Below are positions 1 through 9,845 of a stretch of 64,000 nt of DNA, one piece after another. Numbering within the stretch: position 1 is the first letter of the stretch; every line of letters begins with the position of its first letter. Under the pieces are notes generated by a model. It did no database searches, had not been told where the DNA came from, and saw only the letters and a program-made list of their open reading frames with translations. The stretch lies in the NCBI GenBank assembly GCA_964567755.1, contig CAZMNW010000037.1, positions 248,001-312,000 on the forward strand, written 5' to 3'. The DNA comes from DASRJW01 sp964567755. Lineage in GTDB: Bacteria; Krumholzibacteriota; Krumholzibacteriia; G020349025. The position numbers and the translations under genes are program-made.

Positions 1-960
1 GTCCGTCTTGAAGTCGGTGACGAAGAGATTCCCCGACGTGTCGATGGCCAGATCGTGCGGGCCGATGAAGTCGCCTGGAGCGGTGGTGCGCTGGCCCCAC
101 GTGGCGACGAACGTCCCGTCGGCGGTGAATTTTTGTAAGCGGAAATTGTGATGATCGACGACGTAGACGTTGCCGAGCGAATCCGTCGTCAATCCGAGCG
201 GGGTGAGAAATTGCTCGGGCAGCTCGCCCCTGCGCCCCCAACGCCGCACGAAGACGCCGTCGGTGGTGAACTGGTGCACGCACTGGCAACAGCCTTCGTG
301 CAGATAACCGATTTCGCTCACGTACACGTACGCTGCGGTGGCGGTCAGGCCGAGTGCCGAATGGAAGGCGCCGTCGTCGTTCATGGTCGAGCCCCAAGCG
401 CGCAAGGGGGCGCCATCGGCGCTCAGCTTCTGCACGTCGCCGCGCCCGGTGTCGGAGACATAGACGTTGCCGATCGGATCGACGGCGACGGCGAAAGGGT
501 TGATGAACTGGCCGCGACCGCTGCCGATTTGATCCCAGACTGCGACCAAACCGCCGTCGAGAGCGAATTTTTGGATGCGCGCGTTGCGCGAATCGGCGAC
601 GTAGACGAAACCGGCCGCGTCCACCGCCAGTCGCGTCGGGTGGTCGAACTGTCCGGGAGCGCTGCCCGAATCACCCCAGACGGCGACGAACTGTCCCTGC
701 TGATCGAACTTTTGAATCCGGTGGTTGCGGGTATCGGCGACGTAGATCGTGCCGGCTGCATCCAAGGCGATGCCCTGCGGAAATTCCACGAATCCGATCG
801 CCGTTCCTAGGCGTGCAAAGCGGCGGACGAACGTCGGTGGCTCGTCGGCGCCGGCGGATGCCACGAGGCCGAGGAGGAGGGAACTGGCGCAGAGGACGGC
901 GGGGGCGAATCGCCGGCTGACCCCGGCGCCGCGAAGCGAGCCCATGGATGGCAGTTGCAT
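1..960 (-). CDS. Secreted NHL-repeat beta-propeller protein (3' end cut by window)
   Basis: The minus strand reads open without a stop from an ATG at 960 to the window edge (320 codons), so the C-terminus is missing. The N-terminus is a long signal peptide: a basic stretch (VSRRF), then a hydrophobic run ending in LLLGLVASAGADE. The rest is a series of NHL repeats, with returning units such as GIALDAAGTIYVADTRNHRI, LAVDAAGFVYVADSRN and VYVSDTGRGDVQKLS, the standard blades of a six-bladed propeller. NHL proteins of this kind are secreted or envelope-bound and bind ligands or partners; no catalytic function can be read. An in-frame ATG five codons further in (943-945) is an alternative start. 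A second NHL protein lies at 21816. Confidence 0.8.
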   Translation of the reverse strand, partial: MQLPSMGSLRGAGVSRRFAPAVLCASSLLLGLVASAGADEPPTFVRRFARLGTAIGFVEFPQGIALDAAGTIYVADTRNHRIQKFDQQGQFVAVWGDSGSAPGQFDHPTRLAVDAAGFVYVADSRNARIQKFALDGGLVAVWDQIGSGRGQFINPFAVAVDPIGNVYVSDTGRGDVQKLSADGAPLRAWGSTMNDDGAFHSALGLTATAAYVYVSEIGYLHEGCCQCVHQFTTDGVFVRRWGRRGELPEQFLTPLGLTTDSLGNVYVVDHHNFRLQKFTADGTFVATWGQRTTAPGDFIGPHDLAIDTSGNLFVTDFKTD

Positions 961-1065
961 TCTCCTGGCGCGGAAGGTCACAGCGCGCGGCACGCGCGCC
1001 GCTGCAACCTAAGAACGGCGCGCCCCAAAGTCAAATGCCGCGACCCGGGAGGCGGGGCACCACTT

Positions 1066-2868
1066 CTAGACGCGTGGCCCGCGACGGTCTTCGATCTTGG
1101 CTGTGGTGCGCAGGTCCGCGACCCAGACTTGCAGCAACGCGGACACGCGCCGGTCCATGAGGCTGCGATAGTGCGACTCGCGCGCCTCCTGGTACTGGTT
1201 GGCATCGAAGGCGTCGCGCGCCAGCAGCTCGACGACATAGGCGCCGAGCGTGGTTTCCACGACGCCGCTGGTCTGTCCTGGAACGAGGGAGCTGGCGACG
1301 GCGGTGAACTCGTTGGCGCCACCGACATCGGGCACGGTCTCGTAATAGGTGAAAGGCTCCGGTCCGTGGACCTCGAGGCCCCCGGCCCGCGCGGCATCCT
1401 CGAGCGTCGCGCCCGCTTGGACGCGTTGCGCTACCGCCGCGAGGTTGATTCGCGCCGCATCCTTGCGTCTTTGCTCCTGGAACGCGGCCAGCACGCGCTC
1501 GCGCACGGCTTCGAAAGCTTCCGTGTCTTGTGGCCGGTGTTCGACGACGCGCGCCACCAGGATGGTCTCGTCGTTGCCGAACGGCCCGCCGACGTCGGAA
1601 ACCGCGGATGCAAAGGCCCAGTCGTGCATGCGCTGCGAGAAGCCGAAACCAGGAATGAAGATGCTGGCAGAGATGGGCTGCAGCGTCTCGCGCGCCAGGC
1701 CGTGCTTCGCGGCCGCGGACTCGAACCCGCCCCGGGCGTCTTCCGCGACGCGGAAAGCGAATGTGCGCAAGCTATCGAGTGTTGTCGCGCTCGGCTGCAG
1801 TCGCAGCACGATTTGCCGCACGTAGAGCTCGCGCTCGCCGTCTGTGGTGGTGCGATGGCTGTCCACCTGGGCGACGTACAGCCCGAGCTCGGTCATCAGC
1901 GGATCCGTGCGCTGGCCGACTGCAAGTGTCCACACCGCCTCGTCGACGACTTCCGGCAGGAAACCTCGGCGTACCCAGCCGACGGCGCCGCCCTGGCTCG
2001 CGGTCGGATCTTCGGAATAGATGGTGGCCAAGGCGGCGAAATCGGGCGTCACGCCGCGGGCCAGCTCGTCGAGCATCTCCACCGCGTCGCGTCGCAATTC
2101 CTCTTGGTCCTCGCCACTCGACTTCTTGTCGATGCGCAACACTTCGACGATGACCTGTTCGCCACGACTCCATTGCACCGCGTGTTCCTGATGGAAGCGG
2201 CGCAGATCGTCGTCGCTTGGCGGGGTGGGTTCGACGGGCAGGTCGCTCCAGCGCTGGCCGGTAAAGCGCACGGTGTGCCGCAAGCTTCTGCGTGCGTACT
2301 CCTCGCGCACCTCGGCATCGCTCACGGTGGCGCGGGCGGCGACCATCTGCTGCATCTTGAGCGAGGGCAGAAGACTGCGCACGTACTGTTCGGCGGCGCG
2401 CCAATCGGTGTTCGGATCGGCGAGCGCGGCGCGAAACGCTTGCGGGTCGAAGTTGCCCTGCTCGTCGAGGAAGTTCTGGCGCACGAAGGGAGGGGGATTG
2501 CCTTCCAAGTATGCCACGACCTCGGAGTCCTCGGCGCGCAATCCCATCCGGTTCGCTTCCTGCTGCACCAGAATTTCGGTGATGAGCCCGTCCCAAGCCT
2601 GGGTCTCGAGCCGCTCGTAATCGGCGCTGGTCAAATCGTCACGACTGCTGCGCGCGCGCTCCATTTCGGCCAGTTGCGACACGCGACTGTTGTAGGTCTC
2701 ATACGGGATCTCGAGGCCGTTGACCACCGCGGCGAGGTTGCTTTGCATGCCACCGCCGCTGCCGACATTCATTCCCTGGCCGAGGAAGAGAAAGCCGATG
2801 GCGAAGGCGGCGGCCACGATCCACATGATCGTCTTCATCGTGCGCTGCGAGCGCATTTGTCTCAGCAT
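1066..2868 (-). CDS. ppiD: PpiD/SurA-type periplasmic peptidyl-prolyl isomerase
   Basis: A 600-residue protein with a short basic N-terminus and one membrane anchor (about residues 12-31, IMWIVAAAFAIGFLFLG), the PpiD layout of a foldase tethered to the inner membrane. A SurA-N chaperone-like region follows (about 40-205), then a parvulin domain (about 235-335) with the family signatures FAALATIYSEDP, GGAVGWVRRG and a terminal LYVAQVD strand. A second, degenerate parvulin-like module follows, starting at LYVRQIVLRLQ. The role would be folding of outer-membrane proteins in transit, which fits the many barrel proteins encoded nearby. GGAG sits 8 nt upstream of the ATG. It is read divergently from the M23 peptidase gene. 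PpiD rather than SurA is inferred from the uncleaved anchor. Confidence 0.85.
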   Translation of the reverse strand: MLRQMRSQRTMKTIMWIVAAAFAIGFLFLGQGMNVGSGGGMQSNLAAVVNGLEIPYETYNSRVSQLAEMERARSSRDDLTSADYERLETQAWDGLITEILVQQEANRMGLRAEDSEVVAYLEGNPPPFVRQNFLDEQGNFDPQAFRAALADPNTDWRAAEQYVRSLLPSLKMQQMVAARATVSDAEVREEYARRSLRHTVRFTGQRWSDLPVEPTPPSDDDLRRFHQEHAVQWSRGEQVIVEVLRIDKKSSGEDQEELRRDAVEMLDELARGVTPDFAALATIYSEDPTASQGGAVGWVRRGFLPEVVDEAVWTLAVGQRTDPLMTELGLYVAQVDSHRTTTDGERELYVRQIVLRLQPSATTLDSLRTFAFRVAEDARGGFESAAAKHGLARETLQPISASIFIPGFGFSQRMHDWAFASAVSDVGGPFGNDETILVARVVEHRPQDTEAFEAVRERVLAAFQEQRRKDAARINLAAVAQRVQAGATLEDAARAGGLEVHGPEPFTYYETVPDVGGANEFTAVASSLVPGQTSGVVETTLGAYVVELLARDAFDANQYQEARESHYRSLMDRRVSALLQVWVADLRTTAKIEDRRGPRV

Positions 2869-2919
2869 GGTTTTGGCTCCAGGAGCGTTCCGTGGTCCGC
2901 CGCACGCGCTCCAGAAAGG

Positions 2920-2948
2920 AGTGTAGTGGTGCGAGCTGGGACCGGCAA
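2920..2948 (-). promoter_or_regulatory. Candidate sigma-70-type promoter for the ppiD-like gene
   Basis: On the minus strand TTGCCG (plus 2943-2948) is followed after exactly 17 nt by TACACT (plus 2920-2925). Each element matches the consensus at four of six positions, and transcription would start about 45 nt before the ATG at 2868. The 282-nt divergent gap 2869-3150 has no gene that I can support. Confidence 0.4.
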
Positions 2949-3041
2949 TGATATGGAGTTGGCCGCGCGCGTGACCTCAAGTCACCCGAACGAAGGACGC
3001 TAACACAGGGTCCCTCCGCTCGCAAGCGTCGCGCATCAGGC

Positions 3042-3071
3042 TTGACGTCGACGCAAAGCGGATGCTATCTC
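3042..3071 (+). promoter_or_regulatory. Candidate promoter for the M23 peptidase gene
   Basis: TTGACG at 3042-3047 (five of six consensus positions) is followed after 18 nt by TATCTC at 3066-3071, a weak -10. It lies about 80 nt before the ATG at 3151 and points toward the M23-dnaE genes. The -10 is poor, so the call is tentative. Confidence 0.35.
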
Positions 3072-3150
3072 CCGCACGTCGCGGCGCTCGGCGCCGCACA
3101 CCTCTTCGAGTCCACTGCAGTGCGGTTCCGCTTAGGGTCGAGGTGCCGGG

Positions 3151-5427
3151 ATGGGCTGGCGTTGGGCGGGCGTTTGGGTGGTGGCTGTCGGCCTGCACGC
3201 CGGGCCTGCGGTGGCGGATCCCGTCTGGCCCCTCGACTCGCCACCGGTGCTCACCAGCAGCTTCGGCGAACCGCGTCGCACCCACTTGCATGCGGGCATT
3301 GACCTCGGTACGGAGGGTCGCACTGGGATCGCCTGCCGTGCCGTCGACGAGGGCTGGATCGCACGACTCCGCATGTCGCCTTTTGGCTATGGCAAGGCCG
3401 TGTACCTGCAACTCGACAGCGGCGCGCTCGTGGTCTACGCGCATCTCGAGCGCTTTGCCGAGCCGATGGCGGCGCGGGCGTGGCAGGAGCAAGTGCGGCG
3501 CGGCCAGTACACGTTCGACGTCCATCTCGAGCGTGGAGAGATCCGCGTGCGACGCGGGGAGATCGTGGCATGGAGCGGCGACACGGGGGTCGGCTCACCG
3601 CACCTGCACTTCGAAGTTCGTGACGGTGACGTGGCCACCAACCCCCAGACGCGCGGCTTCGCGCTCGAGGATCGCGTGCCGCCCATGATCCGCGCCGTCG
3701 AGATCCTGCCGCTCGATGCGCAAGCGCACGTGGAAGGCCGTGGCGAACCCCTGATTCTGACCGACGGCGCCGGGCGAGCGCCGCTGCGCGCTGCCGGGCG
3801 CTTGGGTTTCGCGGTGCGCGCCATCGATCGCGCCGCCATCGGAGCTTCCGTGCAGGTGCCGTATCGATACGAGGCACGCATCGATGGCCGGCTGCTGTTT
3901 CGTGCCGTGCACGAACGCTTCGACTACGCCGACAATCACCACATCGTTCTCGATTACGACCAGGAGCAGCTGCATTCCCAAGACACGCGCTTTTTCCTGC
4001 TGTTCGCCCGCGCCACGAGCCGTTTGCCCGGGCGCGAGGCCGGAGCTGCAGCCGGGGGTGGCCAGGTCATCGCCGGGATCCCGGAGGCCGAAGGCCTCGA
4101 CGATCCGTCGCTGCTGGCGCCCGGAGCGCACGAGTTGGAGGTCGAGGTGGCCGATGTCGGTGGCCTCACTCAGCGCTGGCGCGTGCCGTTCCTCGCCAGC
4201 CATAGACCCCGCCTCGAGCGCATGCGCGCCACACGGGCGGCGGATTCGGTGACGGTGGAGATCGCCGCCAGCGATGCCGATGGCGACAGCCTGACCTTGC
4301 AGTTGCAGGTGTCGCGAGACAAAGGCAAGACCTGGACCGCCTTGCGCGCACGCGACGCCGGGGGGCGCCATCATTGGGTGGCACGCGACGCCACGGTGGG
4401 TGCGCTCGTGTTTCGGGCTCGGGTGCGCGATGTCTCCGGGCTCGAAGCGTTCGCCACCTGCGCGCCCGAGAGCGCGACGAATCCGGCGCGTCTGCCACTC
4501 CGTGTCACCACCGACTGGCGCTATGGGCGGCTCGAGATCGCCCTCGTGGCCGATGCGGTCTTGGCGGGGCCGCCGCGACTTTTGCTCCACCGCGCCGGAA
4601 CCCAGGCGCGCACGGTGGCTCTCGGGCGTCAGATCGACGCGCGTCGCTTCGATTGGGTCCTGGACCTCAACGATCTCGACGACTTGGACGCGCTCGAGGT
4701 CGAGGCCAGCGCCTGTGATGGCCGGCGTGCAATACTGCACGTCGAACTCCCGGCGCGCATCGTGCGGCGCGGACGAGCGCGCCGGATCGACGACTTGCAC
4801 CCGCGCCTCTGGCTCGAGTTCGAGTCGCGCACGGTCCTCGAGCCGATCGCGTTGCGCATGCACGATGCCGATCCGGCGGCGCTCGGACTCGGCACCGAGT
4901 TGCGTCCGGCCGGTCTGTGTGTGCAAGTGGAGCCGCGCACCGCGGCGCTCGACGAGCACGTGCGCATCCGGGTGATCGCGGATGATGCGCCAGGGGGCTC
5001 GCAGCGTGCCGCGCCTCCACCCGCACACTTGGGATTGTTCGTGTTCGAGCGCGGCCAGCTGCGCTTCGTCTCGGCCGAGCGCAACGCCCAGGGCGAGCTG
5101 GTGGGAGAAACACGCAGTCTGGGGACGTTCGTCGTCCTGCAAGACGAAACCCCGCCCGTGCTGCGCGATTTTCGTGCCGTGCCACGCCGGGGAGCGGCGC
5201 CGCGTTTGCAGTTCGTCGCCCACGATGCCGGCGCCGATCTCGGCGATGCGGGCATCCGCGTCCACATCGACGACGAGGTCGCGATCCCGGAGTGGGATCC
5301 GGAAACCGGCCGCGTGCTGGTGCATCCGACGTTGCCGCTCGGACGCGGCGTGCATCTCTTGCACGCGGAAGCCGAGGATCGTCTCGGCAACCGGAGCCAA
5401 CGCCGCTTCGAGTTCACCGTGCCCTGA
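3151..5427 (+). CDS. Secreted M23 (LytM) family metallopeptidase with long beta-rich C-terminus
   Basis: A 758-residue protein with a signal peptide (residues 1-22, ending AGPAVA). The LytM/M23 domain (about 35-165) shows the zinc ligands: H47 and D51 in HAGIDLG, then H151 and H153 in the HLHFEV motif, plus the conserved H98 of YAHL. The domain is complete, so endopeptidase activity on peptidoglycan cross-links or other Gly-rich peptides is plausible. An insertion of about 35 residues sits between YAHL and the HLH motif. The remaining 590 residues look like a string of Ig/FN3-like beta domains (for example DADGDSLTLQLQVSRDKG), much longer than typical M23 proteins, and may bind the surface. 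The gene ends 17 nt before dnaE. Confidence 0.8.
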   Translation: MGWRWAGVWVVAVGLHAGPAVADPVWPLDSPPVLTSSFGEPRRTHLHAGIDLGTEGRTGIACRAVDEGWIARLRMSPFGYGKAVYLQLDSGALVVYAHLERFAEPMAARAWQEQVRRGQYTFDVHLERGEIRVRRGEIVAWSGDTGVGSPHLHFEVRDGDVATNPQTRGFALEDRVPPMIRAVEILPLDAQAHVEGRGEPLILTDGAGRAPLRAAGRLGFAVRAIDRAAIGASVQVPYRYEARIDGRLLFRAVHERFDYADNHHIVLDYDQEQLHSQDTRFFLLFARATSRLPGREAGAAAGGGQVIAGIPEAEGLDDPSLLAPGAHELEVEVADVGGLTQRWRVPFLASHRPRLERMRATRAADSVTVEIAASDADGDSLTLQLQVSRDKGKTWTALRARDAGGRHHWVARDATVGALVFRARVRDVSGLEAFATCAPESATNPARLPLRVTTDWRYGRLEIALVADAVLAGPPRLLLHRAGTQARTVALGRQIDARRFDWVLDLNDLDDLDALEVEASACDGRRAILHVELPARIVRRGRARRIDDLHPRLWLEFESRTVLEPIALRMHDADPAALGLGTELRPAGLCVQVEPRTAALDEHVRIRVIADDAPGGSQRAAPPPAHLGLFVFERGQLRFVSAERNAQGELVGETRSLGTFVVLQDETPPVLRDFRAVPRRGAAPRLQFVAHDAGADLGDAGIRVHIDDEVAIPEWDPETGRVLVHPTLPLGRGVHLLHAEAEDRLGNRSQRRFEFTVP

Positions 5428-5444
5428 GCTTGGACGGGGGAGCC

Positions 5445-8400
5445 ATGTCACGCTTCGTGCACCTGCACACGCACTCCGACTTCAGCTTGCTCGACGGCGC
5501 CCAGCGCATCCCGGCGCTGGTGGCGCGCGCCCGCGAGCTCGACATGCCGGCGCTGGCGCTCACCGACCACGGCAATCTCTTCGGCGCCATCGAGTTCTAC
5601 AAGGCCGCGCGCGCCGCGGGCGTGCGGCCGATCCTCGGTTGCGAAGCCTATGTAGCGCCCGGCTCGCGACGCGACAAGCCGCGCAACTGGTCCGATTACT
5701 TTCACCTGGTGCTGCTGGCGCGCAACCTGACCGGGTACCGCAACCTCATGCGGCTGTCGTCGGAGGGCTACCTCACCGGTTTCCACTTCCGGCCGCGCAT
5801 CGATCGCGAGCTGCTCGGCGCGCACGGGGATGGCTTGCTGGCGCTTTCCGCTTGCCTCAAGGGCGAGGTGCCGCAGCTGCTGCTCGCCGATCGTTTCGAC
5901 GCCGCCGTGCAGTGCGTGCGCGAGCATCAGGAGATCTTCGGCCGCGATCACTACTTCCTCGAGATGCAGCGCCATGGCATCCCCGACGAGGACACGGTCG
6001 CTTCGCGCCTGCCGGCGCTGGCTCGAGCCACGGGCGCTCCCATCCTCATCACCAACGACAGCCACTACCTGCAAGCCGACCACGCCGAGGCCCACGATGT
6101 CCTGTTGTGCATCCAAACCGGCAAGGATCTCGACGACCCGAAACGCTTCCGTTTCCAGAGCGAGCAGTTGTACTTCAAGAACGCAGACGAGATGCTGCAG
6201 CTCTGCCCCGAACACCCCGAGTACCTCGAGCAGACGCTGGTCGCTGCCGATCGCTGCAAGCTCGAGCTCGACCTCGGGCGTTTCCTGCTGCCCAACTTTC
6301 CCATCCCCGAGGGTTTCGCCAGCGCCGAAGCCTTCCTGGAAGCCGAAGCGCGGCGCGGTTTCGCCACGCGCTACGCCCGCGGGGGCGAGGAGCTCGAGGC
6401 GCGCTTGCGCTACGAGCTCGACGTCATCGGGCGCATGGGGTTCGCCGGCTACTTCCTCATCGTGGCCGATTTCGTGCGCGCGGCGCGCGAACGTCACATC
6501 GCCGTCGGCCCGGGGCGCGGGTCGGCCGCCGGCAGCTTGGTGTGCTATTGCCTCGGCATCACCGATGTCGACCCGATCGAGCACGGCCTGCTCTTCGAGC
6601 GTTTCTTGAATCCCGAGCGCATCTCGATGCCCGACATCGACATCGATTTCGACGAGCGCAGAAGCGAGGTGATCGAATACGTCAAACAGAAATACGGGCG
6701 CGACAATGTCTGTCAGATCATCACCTTCGGCACCATGGCGGCGCGCGCCGTGGTGCGCGACGTCGGCCGTGTGCAGCATCTGTCGTATGCCGAGACCGAC
6801 CGTCTGGCCAAGATGATTCCGACCCTGCCCGGGATGACGCTGTCGAAGGCGCTGGATTCGGTGCCGGAGCTCGGCGAGATGCGCCGGCCCGAGCACCCGC
6901 AGCACAAGCTGGCGCGGATTTGTCTCCATCTCGAAGGTCTGGTGCGGCACGCCTCGATCCATGCCGCCGGCATCGTCATCACACCCACCGAGCTGGTGAA
7001 TTATGTGCCGCTCTATCGCTCGCAGAAGGACGAAGTCACCACCCAATACGGCATGACCGCGCTCGAGGATGTCGGCTTGCTGAAGATGGACTTCCTCGGC
7101 CTGCGCACGCTCACGGTGCTCAACACCGCAGTGCAACGCGTGCGCGAGACCGCAGGCATCGACATCGACTGGCGCCGCATTCCGCTCGACGATCCGGCCA
7201 CCTATGCCCTGCTGCGTCAGGCCGATACCGTCGGCGTCTTCCAGCTCGAATCGGCAGGGATGCGCGACCTGTTGCGCAAGATCGCCCCCGATCGTTTCGA
7301 GGACATCGCCGCCATCAACGCGCTGTTCCGGCCGGGGCCGCTCAAGAGCGGCATGGTGCAGGATTTCATCGAGCGCAAGCACGGCCGGCGTGCGATCGAG
7401 TTGTTGCACCCCTCGCTCGGGCCGTTGTTGAGCGAGACCTATGGCGTCATCCTCTATCAAGAACAGGTGATGCGCATCGCCAGCGATATGGCGGGATTCA
7501 GCCTCGGCGAAGCCGACTTGCTGCGCAAAGCGATGGGCAAGAAGAAACGCGATGTCATGGAAGCGCAGCGCTCGAAGTTCGTGCAAGGCGCCGTCGGGCG
7601 CGGTGTCGGTCGCGATGTGGCCGAGAAGATCTGGGAGCAGATCGTCCACTTCGCCGGCTATGGGTTCAACAAGTCCCACTCCGTCGCGTACGCCGTGATC
7701 TCGGTGCAGACCGCGTATCTGAAGGCACACTACCCAGCGGAATACCTGGCCGCGTCGCTGTCGTCGGAAATGAGCGACACCAGTCGCATCGTGGTGCTGA
7801 TCGAAGACTGCCGGCGGCGTGGTGTGCCTCTTCTGCCGCCCGACCTCAACACGTGCTTCGCCGATTTCCGCGTCCGCGATGGCGCCATCCTCCCCGGCCT
7901 CGGAGCGGTGAAGAACGTGGGGATGGGCGCCATCGAGGCCATCGTGCGCGCGCGCGACGCAGGCGGCGCCTTCCGCTCGCTGTTCGATTTCTGCGCCCGC
8001 GTCGATGCACGCGCCTGGAACCGGCGCATGCTGGAGAGCCTGATCGCCGCCGGCGCCATGGACTCGTTGCCCGGAAACCGAGCGCAGAAGCTGGCAGGGC
8101 TCGAGCTGGCCTCGGACCACGGCCAACGCCTGCAGGACGAGCGGGCGCGCGGTCAGGCGTCGCTGTTCGGCGACGCGAGCGGCGGCGGCGACGCGAGTTA
8201 CGAGCCGCCGTTGCCCCCCATGCCGGACTGGGACGAGGCGACGCGTTTGGCCCAGGAAAAACAGGTCCTCGGGTTCTACTTGAGCGGCCACCCGCTGCTG
8301 GCGCAGAAGCAGCTGCTGCTCGATCTGGCGCCGTGCACCACCCTCGACCTGCAGGAAAGTGAAGAGAACGTGTTCACGGCTCTGGCGGGAACCGTGGTCA

Positions 8401-8981
8401 GTAGCCGGGTGATCGCCGACAAGAAGGGCAAGCCGATGGCGTTCGTCAAGCTGGAGGACTTCGTCGGCACCGCCGAGCTACTGGTGTTCGCGAGCGTTTA
8501 CGAGCGCTACGCAACGCGCCTCGCCAACGATGCGGTGGTCGTGGTCTGCGGCCGAGCCAATGTGCGCGAAGAGCAGGAAACGAAGCTGCTGTGCGAGCAC
8601 GTCTGGAGCCTCGAGGAAGCGATCGAACGCTTGGGCAAGTCGATCGATCTTGGTGTCGATGCGGCACATCTCTCGCGCGAGGATCTCGAGCGCTTGCGCG
8701 CCTTGCTCGCGACGCACCCGGGTCCGTGCGAGGTGCGGCTGCAGCTGCACGGTGCCGAACGCGAGCTCAAGATGCGAGCGCGCAACGCGCGCGTGCTGCC
8801 GTCCGTGGGGTTACTCGCGGCGCTTGGCCAACTCCTCGGCAACGACAACGTGCGTTTGCGCTGCGATCTCGGCGCGGTGCAGGCGCTGTCAGGAGGAGCC
8901 GCCAACGCCGGTCGGGCGACCCGGGGCCCGAGACCTGGCGCGGCCCGAGCCGCCGTTGACAGCCGTCCTCCTTGGGTGTAG
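5445..8981 (+). CDS. dnaE: DNA polymerase III subunit alpha
   Basis: A 1178-residue replicative polymerase, close to the 1160 of E. coli DnaE. The start at 5445 is chosen because GGGGGAG lies just upstream and the protein then begins MSRFVHLHTHSDFSLLDG, the canonical PHP-domain start; an open extension to 5292 lies inside the previous gene. Domains in order: PHP (1-about 200); palm with catalytic D397 and D399 in PDIDIDFDERR (E. coli D401/D403); fingers; the tandem HhH region around INALFRPGPLKSG; and a C-terminal OB fold near TALAGTVVSSRVIADKKGKP. It acts in the replisome core with the clamp and epsilon. The dnaE-accA neighbourhood resembles many proteobacteria, with one small gene in between here. 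Confidence 0.97.
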   Translation: MSRFVHLHTHSDFSLLDGAQRIPALVARARELDMPALALTDHGNLFGAIEFYKAARAAGVRPILGCEAYVAPGSRRDKPRNWSDYFHLVLLARNLTGYRNLMRLSSEGYLTGFHFRPRIDRELLGAHGDGLLALSACLKGEVPQLLLADRFDAAVQCVREHQEIFGRDHYFLEMQRHGIPDEDTVASRLPALARATGAPILITNDSHYLQADHAEAHDVLLCIQTGKDLDDPKRFRFQSEQLYFKNADEMLQLCPEHPEYLEQTLVAADRCKLELDLGRFLLPNFPIPEGFASAEAFLEAEARRGFATRYARGGEELEARLRYELDVIGRMGFAGYFLIVADFVRAARERHIAVGPGRGSAAGSLVCYCLGITDVDPIEHGLLFERFLNPERISMPDIDIDFDERRSEVIEYVKQKYGRDNVCQIITFGTMAARAVVRDVGRVQHLSYAETDRLAKMIPTLPGMTLSKALDSVPELGEMRRPEHPQHKLARICLHLEGLVRHASIHAAGIVITPTELVNYVPLYRSQKDEVTTQYGMTALEDVGLLKMDFLGLRTLTVLNTAVQRVRETAGIDIDWRRIPLDDPATYALLRQADTVGVFQLESAGMRDLLRKIAPDRFEDIAAINALFRPGPLKSGMVQDFIERKHGRRAIELLHPSLGPLLSETYGVILYQEQVMRIASDMAGFSLGEADLLRKAMGKKKRDVMEAQRSKFVQGAVGRGVGRDVAEKIWEQIVHFAGYGFNKSHSVAYAVISVQTAYLKAHYPAEYLAASLSSEMSDTSRIVVLIEDCRRRGVPLLPPDLNTCFADFRVRDGAILPGLGAVKNVGMGAIEAIVRARDAGGAFRSLFDFCARVDARAWNRRMLESLIAAGAMDSLPGNRAQKLAGLELASDHGQRLQDERARGQASLFGDASGGGDASYEPPLPPMPDWDEATRLAQEKQVLGFYLSGHPLLAQKQLLLDLAPCTTLDLQESEENVFTALAGTVVSSRVIADKKGKPMAFVKLEDFVGTAELLVFASVYERYATRLANDAVVVVCGRANVREEQETKLLCEHVWSLEEAIERLGKSIDLGVDAAHLSREDLERLRALLATHPGPCEVRLQLHGAERELKMRARNARVLPSVGLLAALGQLLGNDNVRLRCDLGAVQALSGGAANAGRATRGPRPGAARAAVDSRPPWV

Positions 8982-9013
8982 CCGTTGCTCGCGTGCGGTG
9001 GCTGGGAGGAAGC

Positions 9014-9751
9014 ATGGCCGGGTGGTGGGGGCGAAGGGTGGCCGTGGCCGTGGCCGTGGCCGCGGCGTGGACGGCGTGCACGTACGGGGATACCCGCATC
9101 ATCGACAGCCCCAGCGCCGATCCGCTCGGACACGCGACCGCGCGTTGGGAGATCGGCGCCGGCCCCGAAGGCAGCGTGTTGTCGTTCTTCCACCTGGGCG
9201 TTTTCGATCGCGTGCACTTCGGGCTCTCCTATGGCATGCAGGAAGTGCTCGGCAGCGGACCCATCGACGCCAACCCACATCCCGGCTTCCAGGCGCAGGT
9301 CCTTCTTCTCGACCAGCAACCGCTGCCGTCGCTGGCCCTTGGTTTCGATTCCCAAGGCCACGGTCGCTGGGACGAGACCGCAGCGCGCTACGAACGCAAG
9401 TCCCTCGGTTTCTATGGCGTCGCCTCGCATCACGTGGCGGCGGCGACCTGGCCGTTGCTCACCACGCTCTCCGGCGGCATCAATTACTCCCTCGAGGGTG
9501 GGCGCGAATCGATGGACTTCTTCGCCGGTTTGGTCGAGAACATCGGCGGGCACTTCGGGTTGCTGTTGGATTACGACTTCGGGTTCGACGATCGAGCGGA
9601 CCTCGACCGCGGCTGGCTCGATCTGGGCCTGCAGTGGCGCTTCGAGGGCGGCAGCCACGTGCGCTTCCTGCTGCGGGACCTGCTGGGGAATGGCCAGGAC
9701 GGCGGCGAAGTGGGCAGGGAGCTCAATTTCTTCTATCTTTTCCATCTCTGA
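9014..9751 (+). CDS. Hypothetical secreted beta-barrel protein (YjbH/DUF3187-like in appearance)
   Basis: A 245-residue protein of unknown function. The ATG at 9014 is preferred over the open extension to 8972, because GGGAGGA precedes it and it avoids overlap with dnaE. A signal peptide covers about residues 1-25; its hydrophobic core is written by a GTGGCC repeat. A cysteine follows (TACTYG) but the preceding residues are not a good lipobox. The mature part is a series of amphipathic strands with alternating aromatic and polar residues (FHLGVFDRVHFGLSYGMQE, FGLLLDYDFGF, LDLGLQWRF), ending in the aromatic strand FFYLFHL, typical of an outer-membrane barrel. No catalytic motif is visible. Confidence 0.6.
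   Translation: MAGWWGRRVAVAVAVAAAWTACTYGDTRIIDSPSADPLGHATARWEIGAGPEGSVLSFFHLGVFDRVHFGLSYGMQEVLGSGPIDANPHPGFQAQVLLLDQQPLPSLALGFDSQGHGRWDETAARYERKSLGFYGVASHHVAAATWPLLTTLSGGINYSLEGGRESMDFFAGLVENIGGHFGLLLDYDFGFDDRADLDRGWLDLGLQWRFEGGSHVRFLLRDLLGNGQDGGEVGRELNFFYLFHL
9038..9061 (+). repeat. Four GTGGCC hexanucleotide units in a signal-peptide coding region
   Basis: GTGGCC is repeated four times perfectly and continues into GCGGCG. It encodes alternating Val-Ala in the hydrophobic core of the signal peptide of the 9014 gene. Gain or loss of units would change peptide length in steps of two residues without a frameshift. Confidence 0.8.
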
Positions 9752-9845
9752 GCGCGGCATTAGACTCGAGGGCTGAGCCCCGGCCCGCGACCGCCGCCAG
9801 TCCAGGGCCGCGACTGCCATCCGTCCCGCCCGGCGAAGAGGACAC

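Noticed and set aside
955..3003. 682-codon plus-strand frame opposite the ppiD-like gene
   Set aside because: The minus strand encodes a clear parvulin-type foldase; the plus-strand product is a shadow.
5448..8291. 947-codon minus-strand frame opposite dnaE
   Set aside because: The plus strand is a complete DnaE with catalytic residues; the antisense product has no domain and a composition typical of GC-driven shadow frames.
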